This document shows positions 1 to 7,513 of a stretch of 17,907 bases of DNA, in pieces. The number at the start of each line of letters is the position of its first letter. The stretch's first letter is position 1. The notes beneath the pieces were generated by a model, which did not search any database, was not told where the DNA came from, and saw only the letters and a list, made by a program, of their open reading frames with translations. Position numbers and translations under genes: made by a program. The stretch lies in contig JAGRHK010000005.1 in the NCBI GenBank assembly GCA_020444985.1, positions 1 to 17,907 of the forward strand, read 5' to 3'. The DNA comes from Candidatus Competibacteraceae bacterium (GTDB lineage: Bacteria > Pseudomonadota > Gammaproteobacteria > Competibacterales > Competibacteraceae).

Positions 1-1
1 T

Positions 2-949
2 CTGACTTTTTTGCGTAAGGCGCATCAGACCTATAGCCAGCAGTCCGACCAACTCGCTGCGTCAATGGACACGATTCGCCAAGAGATGCAAAGCGCGCAA
101 GACGGTTTGGCGGCCTTGCGCGAAGCCAGCCATGCCGGTGACCAGCGCAACGATGAACTCGCTACGGCCATATCCGCTATTCGCCAGGAGATTCGGGAAA
201 CCCAGGACAATATAAACGTCCTGCGCGAGACCAGCGTGGCGTGTGGGCAGCAGGTGGATGAAACTGCGAAAACCCTCGGCACGCTCCAGCAAGAATTGCA
301 TGGCGCCCGACAAACCAGCACGGATATCGAAAAAACCCTCAGGACCCAGTCTGCAAAATATCGGGAACAACTCGATGCGCATACGCGCGATCTGGCGGCG
401 CTGACAGAACGTTCCCGGAAGCACACCCAGGAAATGAATCAACATATTGATACGCTGACCAGCCTGCATAAACAGGAACAATCCCAGCGGGAAACCGCGC
501 TCGCGACCCTGACCCGGTTGAACGAACGGGTTGGCGCGTTTGAGCAGCAACTCAGCGAAGAGCGCACGCGCAGCGCTGAAGCCCTGCGCACCGACCGGGA
601 ACGGCTGGCGGCTTTGGAAAAATGGCTGGATGCGCAAGCGACGCAGTTTGCCAAGTTCGACCCGGTGCTTCGCGAATTGCATCATCAAATCGTGACCCTG
701 CATGAGCGGTTGGAGACGTTGGAGAATCTGGAGATCGCGCAAGTTCTGGATGATCATGGGCAACGTCTTGCAGAAAGCGAGCAACAGCTTCAGGCACAGG
801 CATACACTTTGGAAGAGATGCGCCCGACTCTGGAAAAGCTCGCGTTGCAGCTCCCGGCTGCTGCTCGACTCAACAGAATGCTGATGGGCGGACTGATAGG
901 CGTGGGCATCCTCCTTGTTGCCTTGTTGGCGTTCATTGCGACCCGGTAA
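2..949 (+). CDS. Coiled-coil protein with C-terminal membrane anchor, 5' truncated
   Basis: The reading frame is open to the left edge of the window, so the true start lies upstream; a TTG at 11 is only the first possible in-window start. About 285 visible residues are rich in Gln, Glu, Ala, Arg and Leu, with heptad-like spacing and no Pro-rich breaks, which indicates a long parallel coiled coil. The last 25 residues contain one hydrophobic helix (GLIGVGILLVALLAFIA) followed by only Thr-Arg. This looks like a tail-anchored or single-pass inner-membrane protein with a long soluble coil. No enzymatic motif is seen. Possible roles are a structural, chemoreceptor-like or polar-scaffold protein, but no family is recognised. 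It is followed by a 6-bp hairpin at 982-998 and then by the aldolase gene, with no evidence for a shared function. Confidence 0.75.
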   Translation: MTFLRKAHQTYSQQSDQLAASMDTIRQEMQSAQDGLAALREASHAGDQRNDELATAISAIRQEIRETQDNINVLRETSVACGQQVDETAKTLGTLQQELHGARQTSTDIEKTLRTQSAKYREQLDAHTRDLAALTERSRKHTQEMNQHIDTLTSLHKQEQSQRETALATLTRLNERVGAFEQQLSEERTRSAEALRTDRERLAALEKWLDAQATQFAKFDPVLRELHHQIVTLHERLETLENLEIAQVLDDHGQRLAESEQQLQAQAYTLEEMRPTLEKLALQLPAAARLNRMLMGGLIGVGILLVALLAFIATR

Positions 950-981
950 AGCGCATTTCCAAGGAAAGTTTTTAAGACAGC

Positions 982-998
982 TCTCGCCAACTGCGAGA
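982..998. repeat. Perfect 6-bp hairpin after the coiled-coil gene
   Basis: TCTCGC (982-987) pairs with GCGAGA (993-998) across a 5-base loop. It lies 33 bases after the stop of the coiled-coil gene. No T-tract follows on either strand, so it is at best a transcript 3'-end stabiliser, not a clear intrinsic terminator. Confidence 0.4.
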
Positions 999-1045
999 AC
1001 ATGGCTATTACGATGACGATGCAACGGCTATACTGAATTCCGAGG

Positions 1046-1077
1046 TCGTCATTCAGCGCCCTGAACCGGGATGACGA
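1046..1077. repeat. REP-like compound palindrome upstream of fba
   Basis: TCGTCAT (1046-1052) is repeated inverted as ATGACGA (1071-1077). Inside it TTCAG (1052-1056) pairs with CTGAA (1061-1065), leaving ACCGGG as an asymmetric bulge. The outer TCGTCAT...ATGACGA arms and the GGGATGACG end resemble the extragenic palindromes common in gammaproteobacteria and betaproteobacteria. It lies 60 bases before the aldolase start, so it may sit in the 5' leader or just upstream of the promoter. A TATACT hexamer at 1029-1034 could be a -10 box, but no convincing -35 box precedes it. Confidence 0.5.
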
Positions 1078-1137
1078 TTATTCTTCGTCAAGCGATTTCA
1101 CTCACATCCTAGAACCTAACCTTAAGAGGATTCTCTC

Positions 1138-2211
1138 ATGGCACAACTCAAACCCGGCGTGGTTTCTGGCAAGGACTATCTGACCCTGGTCAACGCGGCC
1201 AAAGAAGGCGGTTATGCCCTTCCGGCAGTGAACGTCTCCAGCAGCAGCACCGTCAACGCCGTGCTGGAAGCGGCGGCCAAGAACCAGGCCGATGTCATTG
1301 TTCAGCTTTCCAATGGCGGCGCCCAGTTCTACGCCGGACAAGGCATGAAAGATAGCTTCGAGGCCAAGGTGCTGGGCGCGGTGGCGGCGGCGATGCATGT
1401 TCACCTGTTGGCCGAGCATTATGGCGTCTGCGTGGTGTTGCACACCGATCACGCCAACAAAGGCCTGATTCCCTGGGTCGAGGCATTGCTGGATCATGGC
1501 GAGGCGTATTTCAAACAGCATGGCAAGCCCCTGTTCAGTTCACACATGCTGGATCTTTCCGAAGAGCCGATGGAATTCAACCTGAGCGAGTGTGCGCGGA
1601 TTCTGAGCCGCATGGCCCCGTTGAACATGAGCCTGGAAATCGAGCTGGGCGTCACTGGTGGTGAGGAAGACGGTATTGGTCATGGCGAACACGATGCAAG
1701 CGCCGACAACTCGCATCTGTACACGCAGCCAGAAGATGTATTACAAGCCTACGAGCGGTTGGCGCCGATCGGCCATTTCTCGGTCGCCGCGTCTTTCGGC
1801 AACGTACATGGCGTTTACAAGCCCGGCAATGTCCAGCTGCGTCCCGAGATCCTCAAGAATTCCCAGGAGCTGATTGAAAAGGAGCGCAAGACCGGCGCAA
1901 AACCGCTGAATCTGGTGTTCCACGGCGGTTCCGGCTCAGAGAAGGAGAAGATCACCGAAGCCGTCGGCTACGGGGTGTTCAAGATGAATATCGATACGGA
2001 CTTGCAATTCGCCTACTCGGAAGCGATTGGCAAATTCGTCACCGAGAATCCCAAGGCGTTCCTGTATCAGGTCGATCCGGAAACCGACAAGCCGTACAAG
2101 AAGTTCTACGATCCGCGCAAGTATCTGCGCGCGGCCGAACTGAATATGGTTGCCCGTCTGGACGAAGCTTTTGCCGACTTGGGTTCCAAGGGCAAGTCGC
2201 TCTGTCTGTAA
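1138..2211 (+). CDS. fbaA: Class II (IIA) fructose-1,6-bisphosphate aldolase
   Basis: A zinc aldolase of glycolysis and gluconeogenesis that reversibly splits fructose 1,6-bisphosphate into dihydroxyacetone phosphate and glyceraldehyde 3-phosphate in the cytosol. The 357 residues match the E. coli FbaA type over the whole length. Visible signatures are LPAVN (28-32), LHTDH (101-105, catalytic Asp104 and zinc His105), LEIELG (166-171), TGGEED (173-178), ASFGNVHGVYKPG (218-230, zinc His224), FHGGSGS (261-267, zinc His262) and the phosphate-binding NIDTD (284-288). The ATG start is supported by AAGAGGA about seven bases upstream. It appears to be monocistronic, with a strong hairpin after the stop. 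The IIA subgroup matches enterobacterial FbaA rather than the shorter tagatose-type IIB enzymes. Confidence 0.97.
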   Translation: MAQLKPGVVSGKDYLTLVNAAKEGGYALPAVNVSSSSTVNAVLEAAAKNQADVIVQLSNGGAQFYAGQGMKDSFEAKVLGAVAAAMHVHLLAEHYGVCVVLHTDHANKGLIPWVEALLDHGEAYFKQHGKPLFSSHMLDLSEEPMEFNLSECARILSRMAPLNMSLEIELGVTGGEEDGIGHGEHDASADNSHLYTQPEDVLQAYERLAPIGHFSVAASFGNVHGVYKPGNVQLRPEILKNSQELIEKERKTGAKPLNLVFHGGSGSEKEKITEAVGYGVFKMNIDTDLQFAYSEAIGKFVTENPKAFLYQVDPETDKPYKKFYDPRKYLRAAELNMVARLDEAFADLGSKGKSLCL

Positions 2212-2230
2212 ACTGAAGCTGCGTTATCGC

Positions 2231-2256
2231 CTCCCTGTCCCGCAGGGGACAGGGAG
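2231..2256 (+). terminator. GC-rich hairpin downstream of fbaA
   Basis: CTCCCTGTCCC (2231-2241) pairs perfectly with GGGACAGGGAG (2246-2256) around a four-base GCAG loop, starting 20 bases after the aldolase stop. The 11-bp stem is very stable, but only a short T-run (AGTCATTT) follows. It could be a weak intrinsic terminator, an mRNA 3'-end protector, or a member of the CCCTNTCCC/GGGANAGGG palindromic repeats often found between genes. The convergent pilZ gene follows. Confidence 0.55.
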
Positions 2257-2323
2257 AGTCATTTCAGCTCGAAATCAGAGATGGCTCAATAATAAATTTT
2301 GATCTTTAGTTTAAAAATAAAGA

Positions 2324-2668
2324 CTAGAGCTGATACTCGCTGATTAAATATTCAATAATCCGATGATTATCAGGGCTGGTATTGACGAAGAAAAAACCAA
2401 TATTGTAATAACTGGTATTTACATCACAACTGTTTCTTACACTTTTCGCTTGAATTTCAAAATAATCAATATCAGGGAAAGTGGCCGGCAACATGATGCG
2501 AAGATTGATTTGCACACCGACAGGGATCGGCGTTTCGCTAAGAATTCCTGCTCCTTCCAGAGTAATATCGACCAGATGGCCGATTTCCTTTTCATTGCTG
2601 GCATCAAAAATAGTCAAGTAGTAGATCAAACGGTGACGTTTAAGCTTGCGCTGATCAGGGGTTGTCAT
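2324..2668 (-). CDS. PilZ domain protein, putative c-di-GMP receptor
   Basis: A 114-residue single-domain protein. Near the N terminus R7-x3-R11 in a basic stretch (RKLKRHR) is followed by D34-I-T-L-E-G39, which fits the PilZ pattern RxxxR...(D/N)x(S/T)xxG used for c-di-GMP binding; Thr replaces the usual Ser. The rest alternates hydrophobic strands as expected for the PilZ beta-barrel and ends in a helix (HRIIEYLISEY). Stand-alone PilZ proteins act as effectors for motility, exopolysaccharide or secretion, but no partner gene is adjacent. The ATG is preceded by AGGATT. Hand counting gives about 40% GC for 2341-2668, against about 60% in a sampled line of the aldolase gene, so it may have a different origin. 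Confidence 0.85.
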   Translation of the reverse strand: MTTPDQRKLKRHRLIYYLTIFDASNEKEIGHLVDITLEGAGILSETPIPVGVQINLRIMLPATFPDIDYFEIQAKSVRNSCDVNTSYYNIGFFFVNTSPDNHRIIEYLISEYQL

Positions 2669-2800
2669 AATCCTAACCTGTTTATTAAAGTGGATAAAGG
2701 ATAGCTTATAATCGGAAGATCGCCATTATGTTCGAGACTCCGACAAAATAGACTCCAGGAACGTCTCTGCCGGCGCGGGTCGTCCGTAAAAGACCCTGAT

Positions 2801-2823
2801 AAAAAGCGCAGCCGCGCACTTTT
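2801..2823 (-). terminator. Intrinsic terminator after the permease pair
   Basis: Read on the minus strand, GCGC-GGCT-GCGC forms the core stem. It is flanked upstream by AAAAGT and downstream by TTTTT (2805-2801), so the A/T flanks can extend pairing with one bulged T. It starts 12 bases after the stop codon of the downstream permease gene (stop at 2836-2838), the expected place for a Rho-independent terminator of that operon. Confidence 0.65.
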
Positions 2824-2835
2824 GCGAATAAATCA

Positions 2836-3735
2836 CTAACGGCGCTGATTGAAACGTCGTTCCACCCTGCCAAACAGCCGCGCCAGTCCAAAACATAATA
2901 GAAAATATAATGCGGCCACGGTTAGCCATACTTCGAAGACCCGTCCGGAAGACACCGCCAGTTCAGTACCCGAAAAGGTCAGCTCCTGAATAGAAATTAA
3001 TGAAATTAACGATGAATCTTTGATCAGTGAAATGAACTGGCCGGCCAGCGGCGGCGCCATTTTGGTCAGCGCCTGAGGCAATATGATTTGGACCATTGCC
3101 TGACTGGAATGCATCCCCAGCGCCTTGGCCGCTTCCCACTGTCCTTTGGGCACGGCTTCAATGCCGGCGCGAACGATCTCTGCAACATAAGCGCCCTCGA
3201 ATAGCGCCAAGCAGACCAACCCGGACAGAAAGTTAGGCAGCAAGGTCGGCGGACCGAACAGGATCGCCAGCACTTTCAGCGTTTCCGTATCGGCATGGTT
3301 AATCCAGTCTTCCATATTCAGCAACGGCATCAGTTGGCCGCTGATGAAAAAATAGAAAATGAAGATGAACACGAGGGGGGGAATATTGCGGATCAATCCG
3401 ACATACGTCAGGCTGAGCAGCCGTAAAAACAGGCTGTTGGCCACGCGACAGACCCCTGACATTCCGCCAATCAGCGCCGCCAGCAATCCGCCCCAGATCG
3501 CGAGCCGCACGGTCGCCAGAAATCCCTGGCCGAGTAGATTGAGCGCCCAATCTCCGGATTCGGGGTCATGACGCGCGAAATAGCCGGGAATGAGCTGCCA
3601 ATTCCAGTTGTAATGGAAATGGAATTGCGCTCGATAAAAAATGTAGCCGATCAGTCCAAACACGATTGCCAGAATGAGCGCATCCCATCGACCAAAACGC
3701 AGTTTGCGCGGCGGCATTTCAGTGTCCGGCGCCAT
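2836..3735 (-). CDS. Polar amino-acid ABC transporter permease (HisM/GltK family), second gene
   Basis: An inner-membrane permease subunit of a polar amino-acid importer, 299 residues from the ATG at 3735. It has one N-terminal membrane segment (about 18-34), a periplasmic stretch with HYNWNWQLIP, then the five-helix core of PF00528. The cytoplasmic EAA loop that docks on the ATPase is visible as EIVRAGIEAVPKGQWEAAKALG (186-207, with G191 and the PKGQWEAA core). RNIPPLVF (116-123) is another family hallmark. The start overlaps the preceding permease by 17 bases and has no good ribosome binding site. Met7 (ATG at 3717), just after the upstream stop and with GGA nearby, is an equally plausible start. 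The two permeases probably form a heterodimer. No ATP-binding or solute-binding gene is adjacent, so the substrate cannot be assigned. Confidence 0.9.
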   Translation of the reverse strand: MAPDTEMPPRKLRFGRWDALILAIVFGLIGYIFYRAQFHFHYNWNWQLIPGYFARHDPESGDWALNLLGQGFLATVRLAIWGGLLAALIGGMSGVCRVANSLFLRLLSLTYVGLIRNIPPLVFIFIFYFFISGQLMPLLNMEDWINHADTETLKVLAILFGPPTLLPNFLSGLVCLALFEGAYVAEIVRAGIEAVPKGQWEAAKALGMHSSQAMVQIILPQALTKMAPPLAGQFISLIKDSSLISLISIQELTFSGTELAVSSGRVFEVWLTVAALYFLLCFGLARLFGRVERRFNQRR

Positions 3736-4543
3736 GCACCGGCAGGCGGCGCTCCAGCACGCTCACCACTAAGGACAGGCTGACGGTTAGCGCCAGGTAC
3801 AGCGCGGCGACCGTGAACCAAAGTTCGAAGGTCATGAACGTGTCGGCGATCAGATTACGCCCCTCAGTGGTCAAATCCGCCACGGCGATCACGCTGACCA
3901 GGGCGGAATGCTTGATCAGCGACACAGCCAGACCGGTCAGCGGCGGTAGCACCAGCCGGATGGCCTGGGGCAAAATGATCAGGCGGTAAACGGCCAACGA
4001 CGATAAACCGAGCGAACGGGCCGCTTCCCACTGCCCCTTGGGAATCGCCTCGATGCCGGCGCGGAAGATTTCTGCAGCGAAGGCCCCCTCGAAAATCGCC
4101 AGAGCCAGCACCGCCGCGACCAAACGATCCAGGTCCAGAATGGGCGCCAGGACAAAATAAACCAGATAAAGCTGCACTAACAAAGGCGTGTTGCGCACGA
4201 TTTCAATATAGACGCGCGCTACGGCGTGGGCCGCCCAGGAGGAAGCGCGTTGTAGTAGCGTCGCCGCCAGGCCGAAAATCAGGGTCAGCAGCAAACTCCA
4301 ACCGGTTAATTCCAGCGTCACGCCCAGCCCGTACAAGAGGGGGCCAGGGTAAAATACACCGTCTTCAATACGATAGAGGTATTGCGGAATCCGATACCAT
4401 TGCCAGTTGTAGTGTAGAGCGCCTGCGCCTGCAACGATGAGCCAACCCAATCCCAGCAAAACGGCCAGAAAGGCCAGCACATCGAAGGCCAAACGCCCGT
4501 AGCGCCGACGGCGTCGCCAACAGGAAGTCGGAGTTGCTTTCAT
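3719..4543 (-). CDS. Polar amino-acid ABC transporter permease, first gene
   Basis: Paralogue and likely partner of the permease it overlaps downstream. It has 274 residues from the ATG at 4543; a TTG three codons upstream is also possible. Neither start has a clear Shine-Dalgarno sequence. An Arg-rich cytoplasmic N terminus (WRRRRRYGR) precedes a strong membrane helix (about 20-40), then HYNWQWYRIPQYL and the PF00528 core. RNTPLLVQ (117-124) and the EAA loop EIFRAGIEAIPKGQWEAA (158-175) are clear. HYNW near the first periplasmic loop occurs in both permeases, as in glutamate/aspartate or general L-amino-acid systems. In such operons a binding-protein gene usually comes first and an ATPase gene last; here moeB lies upstream and a terminator downstream, so both are encoded elsewhere or lost. 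Confidence 0.9.
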   Translation of the reverse strand: MKATPTSCWRRRRRYGRLAFDVLAFLAVLLGLGWLIVAGAGALHYNWQWYRIPQYLYRIEDGVFYPGPLLYGLGVTLELTGWSLLLTLIFGLAATLLQRASSWAAHAVARVYIEIVRNTPLLVQLYLVYFVLAPILDLDRLVAAVLALAIFEGAFAAEIFRAGIEAIPKGQWEAARSLGLSSLAVYRLIILPQAIRLVLPPLTGLAVSLIKHSALVSVIAVADLTTEGRNLIADTFMTFELWFTVAALYLALTVSLSLVVSVLERRLPVHGAGH

Positions 4544-4705
4544 GATGCGCAAGCATAGCGATCCTGGTCGCGGATGTCATGCCGAGCGCTCTGTCACCAA
4601 GTCGCGCCAATCTTCGCTGGTTTTGCGCGTGCTCCAGACAAGTCAAATGCAACGTGTTGGCAGCGGCCGCCATCAGCGCCGTTTCCTTTAAAAAAAAGCC
4701 ACTGA

Positions 4706-5449
4706 TTATCGGCAGCCACATGTTGGGCACTCTGGCCAGCGCCGCACGTTGATGATGCGCCACTCCATGCGCAGGGCGTCCAGCACGAGCAGGCGACCTT
4801 CAAGCGGTTCGCCAAGTTGTGTCAAGACCTTGATGGCCTCAGTCGCCTGGATGCTGCCGATAATGCCGACAATCGGGGCGAGAATGCCGGTTTGGGCGCA
4901 AGTTTCCGGTTCCAAAGCGGCGTCCCGATACAGGCAATGATAGCAAGCGTTTTCTCCACCCGGTCGCCAGACCAGCACCTGCCCCTCCAACCGGATCGCG
5001 GCGCCAATCACCAGGGGCGTTCCGGCCTGGACGCAAGCGGCGTTAATAGCCAATCGGGTTGGCCGATTATCGGAGGCATCGACGACCACATCCGCCCCCT
5101 GCACCTGTTCCAGCCATTCTTTTTCAGCCAGCGCCCACGCGATGGTTTCGACCTTGATGAGTGGATTAAGCGCCAACAGGCCATCACGCGCGGATGCAAC
5201 CTTGGAGCGACCGATGTCCGTTGTGCGGTGGATGATCTGCCGCTGCAAGTTGGACAAATCAACCGTATCGAAATCGACGAGAGTCAAGCGGCCCACGCCG
5301 GCGGCGGCCAGATACATGGCGACGGGCGACCCCAGGCCGCCCAGACCGATGATCAGCGCATGAGAATCACGCAGGCGTTCCTGACCGGCCATGTCGAACT
5401 CGGGTAGTAAAATTTGCCGGCTGTAGCGCAGAAGTTCCTGATCGGTCAT
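4706..5449 (-). CDS. moeB: MoeB/ThiF/HesA-family adenylyltransferase
   Basis: An E1-like enzyme that adenylates the C-terminal Gly of a ubiquitin-fold sulfur carrier, MoaD for molybdopterin synthesis or ThiS-like proteins for thiamine. From the ATG at 5449 it has 247 residues, typical for MoeB. It shows the family N terminus RYSRQILLPEF (8-18), the nucleotide loop GLGGLGS (35-41), D59/D61 of the next strand, SNLQRQIIH (66-74), the Asp of VVDASDN (122-128), the likely catalytic Cys184 in CAQTGILAP, and two zinc CxxC pairs (Cys169/172 and Cys241/244). There is no rhodanese domain. In-frame starts further upstream would add residues without family similarity, so they were rejected. MoeB and ThiF cannot be separated firmly from sequence; MoeB is favoured because no thi genes are nearby. 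Confidence 0.88.
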   Translation of the reverse strand: MTDQELLRYSRQILLPEFDMAGQERLRDSHALIIGLGGLGSPVAMYLAAAGVGRLTLVDFDTVDLSNLQRQIIHRTTDIGRSKVASARDGLLALNPLIKVETIAWALAEKEWLEQVQGADVVVDASDNRPTRLAINAACVQAGTPLVIGAAIRLEGQVLVWRPGGENACYHCLYRDAALEPETCAQTGILAPIVGIIGSIQATEAIKVLTQLGEPLEGRLLVLDALRMEWRIINVRRWPECPTCGCR

Positions 5450-5454
5450 GGGAT

Positions 5455-5477
5455 GTGGGACGCAGTGGGACGCAGTG
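5455..5477. repeat. 10-bp tandem duplication in the moeB 5' leader
   Basis: GTGGGACGCA occurs at 5455-5464 and again at 5465-5474, followed by GTG of a third unit. It begins six bases upstream of the moeB ATG and occupies the place where its ribosome binding site would be. On the minus strand it reads TGCGTCCCAC twice, so no purine-rich Shine-Dalgarno sequence is present. Confidence 0.7.
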
Positions 5478-5570
5478 AGGAAAGAGGATTCGGAAAATGA
5501 TTGTAGCGAGTTCCGACGGGAATTGAATCCACAGTGATCGATGGTCGGTAACTTGCTAAACTTGCCGCCC

Positions 5571-7478
5571 ATGCTCACTCTTCGCCAACTCTCTCTGCAA
5601 CGCGGCGGCAAGCCGCTGTTCGATAACGTCTCGTTGACGGTCCATCCCGGCTGGAAGGTCGGCGTGGCCGGTGCGAACGGCTGTGGTAAATCCAGCCTGT
5701 TTGCCCTGTTGCGTGACGAGATTCATGCCGACGCTGGCGATCTGGATCGGCCAGCCCGCTGGACGATTGCCCATGTCGCCCAGGAAACGCCGGCATTGCC
5801 CACGCCGGCGCTGGAGTATGTGCTGGACGGCGATGCGGAGCTGCGCCAGATTGAACAGGATCTCCAGGTCGCTGAAGCGGCGCACGATGGAACGCGCCAA
5901 GCCGAGTTGCACGCCCGTTTTGATGCGATTGACGGTTATAGCGCCCGCGCCCGCGCGGGCAAGCTGATGGCAGGTTTAGGTTTTGCCGCCGAACGACTGG
6001 AACGTCCGGTTGCGGAATTTTCCGGCGGCTGGCGCGTGCGGTTGAACCTGGCGCGGGCGCTGATGTGCCGCTCCGATTTATTGTTGCTGGACGAGCCGAC
6101 GAATCATCTTGACCTGGATGCGGTGCTCTGGCTGGAGCAATGGTTGCGCGCCTACCCCGGTACGCTGTTGCTCATCTCCCATGACCGCGATGTGCTCGAC
6201 AACGTCGTTGATCACCTGGTCCATATCGATCAACAGCGCGTCACTCTGTATCCGGGCAACTACGCAGATTTCGAGGAACAGCGCGCGGCCCGGCTGGCGC
6301 TGCAACAGGCGGCGTATGAGAAGCAGCAGCGAGAAATCGCCCATCTGGAAAGTTTCATCACCCGCTTCCGCGCCAAAGCGACCAAAGCGCGGCAGGCGCA
6401 AAGCCGCATGAAGGCGTTGGAACGCATGGAGCGCATTGCGGCTGCGCATGTCGATTCGCCTTTTCAATTCCAATTCGCGCCGCCGGAACGCTTGCCGAAT
6501 CCCTTATTGACGGTTGAAAATGTGGCGGCAGGTTACGACGGGCGGATGGTGCTGGAGCGGGTTAATCTGACGATTGGTTCTGGCGCGCGGATCGGGTTGC
6601 TCGGCCATAACGGCGCGGGCAAGTCCACCTTGATTAAACTGCTGGCTGGCGTGCTGGCCCCACTGGCTGGACGGATGGAAAGCGGTCAAGGGCTGGCCAT
6701 TGGTTACTTTGCCCAGCATCAATTGGAGCAATTGCGTCCAGACTGGAGTCCTCTGCGGCACTTGCAGCAACGGGACGAGCGGACCAGCGATCAGGACTTG
6801 CGCAATTTCCTCGGCGGCTTTGGCTTTGCCGGCGACCGGGCGCTGGATTCGGTAGCGCCCTTTTCCGGCGGTGAAAAAGCCCGTTTGGCGCTGGCTCTGC
6901 TGATCTGGCAACGGCCCAATCTCCTGTTGCTGGACGAGCCGACCAATCACCTTGATCTGGAGATGCGCCATGCCCTGACGCTGGCTTTGCAGGATTATCA
7001 GGGCGCGCTGATCGTGGTTTCGCATGACCGCCATCTGCTGCGCACGGTGACCGATGAATTCCTGCTGGTTGCGCATGGCGGAGCGCAATCCTTCAACGGC
7101 GATCTGGACGACTATCGGGACTGGTTGAATGCCCAACAGCGCGCGGTCCGCGATGCGACTTCGAGCAGCGCCAGCGCCGGGAATAGCGCGGTAGATCGTC
7201 GCGAGCAGAAACGCCAGGATGCAGAGCGTCGCCAGCAATTGGCGATTAAACGCAAGCCGCTGGATCGGCAAATTCGCACACTTGAACAACGCATGGACCT
7301 GTTGCACCGGGAACAGAACGCGCTGGACGCCACGCTTGCTGATCCAGCCAGTTATGACGAGGCCAACAAAAACCGGCTCAAGGAATGGCTGTTGCGCAAG
7401 GGCCAGCTCGATCAGGAACTGGCGGCGCTGGAAACGCAATGGCTGGAGGCTCAGGAAGCGATTGAGGCGCTTGGTTAG
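5571..7478 (+). CDS. yheS: ABC-F family ATPase, YheS type
   Basis: A soluble tandem ATPase of the ABC-F class, whose members bind the ribosomal E site and help stalled or difficult translation. It has 635 residues from the ATG at 5571; MLTLRQLSLQRG aligns with the usual YheS start, and an upstream TTG or GTG would add unrelated residues. The first ATPase domain has GANGCGKS (34-41), FSGGW (150-154) and LLLLDEPTNHLD (170-181). A linker of about 230-300, with RFRAKATKARQAQSR, corresponds to the tRNA-interaction segment. The second domain has GHNGAGKS (345-352), FSGGEKARLAL (431-441) and LLLLDEPTNHLD (451-462). A charged coiled-coil tail runs from about 540 to 635. There are no membrane segments, so it is not a transporter. 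It is transcribed divergently from moeB across 121 bases. Confidence 0.95.
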   Translation: MLTLRQLSLQRGGKPLFDNVSLTVHPGWKVGVAGANGCGKSSLFALLRDEIHADAGDLDRPARWTIAHVAQETPALPTPALEYVLDGDAELRQIEQDLQVAEAAHDGTRQAELHARFDAIDGYSARARAGKLMAGLGFAAERLERPVAEFSGGWRVRLNLARALMCRSDLLLLDEPTNHLDLDAVLWLEQWLRAYPGTLLLISHDRDVLDNVVDHLVHIDQQRVTLYPGNYADFEEQRAARLALQQAAYEKQQREIAHLESFITRFRAKATKARQAQSRMKALERMERIAAAHVDSPFQFQFAPPERLPNPLLTVENVAAGYDGRMVLERVNLTIGSGARIGLLGHNGAGKSTLIKLLAGVLAPLAGRMESGQGLAIGYFAQHQLEQLRPDWSPLRHLQQRDERTSDQDLRNFLGGFGFAGDRALDSVAPFSGGEKARLALALLIWQRPNLLLLDEPTNHLDLEMRHALTLALQDYQGALIVVSHDRHLLRTVTDEFLLVAHGGAQSFNGDLDDYRDWLNAQQRAVRDATSSSASAGNSAVDRREQKRQDAERRQQLAIKRKPLDRQIRTLEQRMDLLHREQNALDATLADPASYDEANKNRLKEWLLRKGQLDQELAALETQWLEAQEAIEALG

Positions 7479-7489
7479 CCTCTATTAAT

Positions 7490-7513
7490 ATATACACATT
7501 GAGAGGTGTATAT
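7490..7513 (+). promoter_or_regulatory. Inverted repeat overlapping vapB ribosome binding site and start
   Basis: ATATACAC (7490-7497) is perfectly inverted as GTGTATAT (7506-7513) across eight bases (ATTGAGAG). The right arm covers the spacer and the first bases of the vapB ATG, and the spacer carries most of the GAGAGG ribosome binding site (7501-7506). VapB-type antitoxins autoregulate by binding palindromes upstream of their own genes, so this is the natural operator candidate. The A/T-rich TATTAATATATA at 7484-7494 could also hold the -10 box. In RNA the same arms could hide the ribosome binding site. Confidence 0.6.

Noticed and set aside
102..2211. Functional link between the coiled-coil gene and fbaA
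   Set aside because: A 188-base gap with two hairpins and a separate ribosome binding site gives no evidence of an operon.
2303..2323. TCTTTA/TAAAGA inverted repeat next to the pilZ stop
   Set aside because: Six weak A/T-rich pairs with a nine-base loop and no following T-run are expected by chance in this AT-rich stretch.
4680..4710. T8 tract on the minus strand after moeB as an intrinsic terminator
   Set aside because: Only a three- to four-base stem can be drawn before the tract, so termination is not supported.
4817..5407. Plus-strand frame of about 196 codons opposite moeB
   Set aside because: The moeB frame has catalytic Cys, zinc Cys pairs and the nucleotide loop; the opposite frame has none.
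6504..7439. Long minus-strand frame of about 311 codons opposite yheS
   Set aside because: It is a shadow of the second ATPase domain and C-terminal tail in GC-rich DNA, with no recognisable domain.
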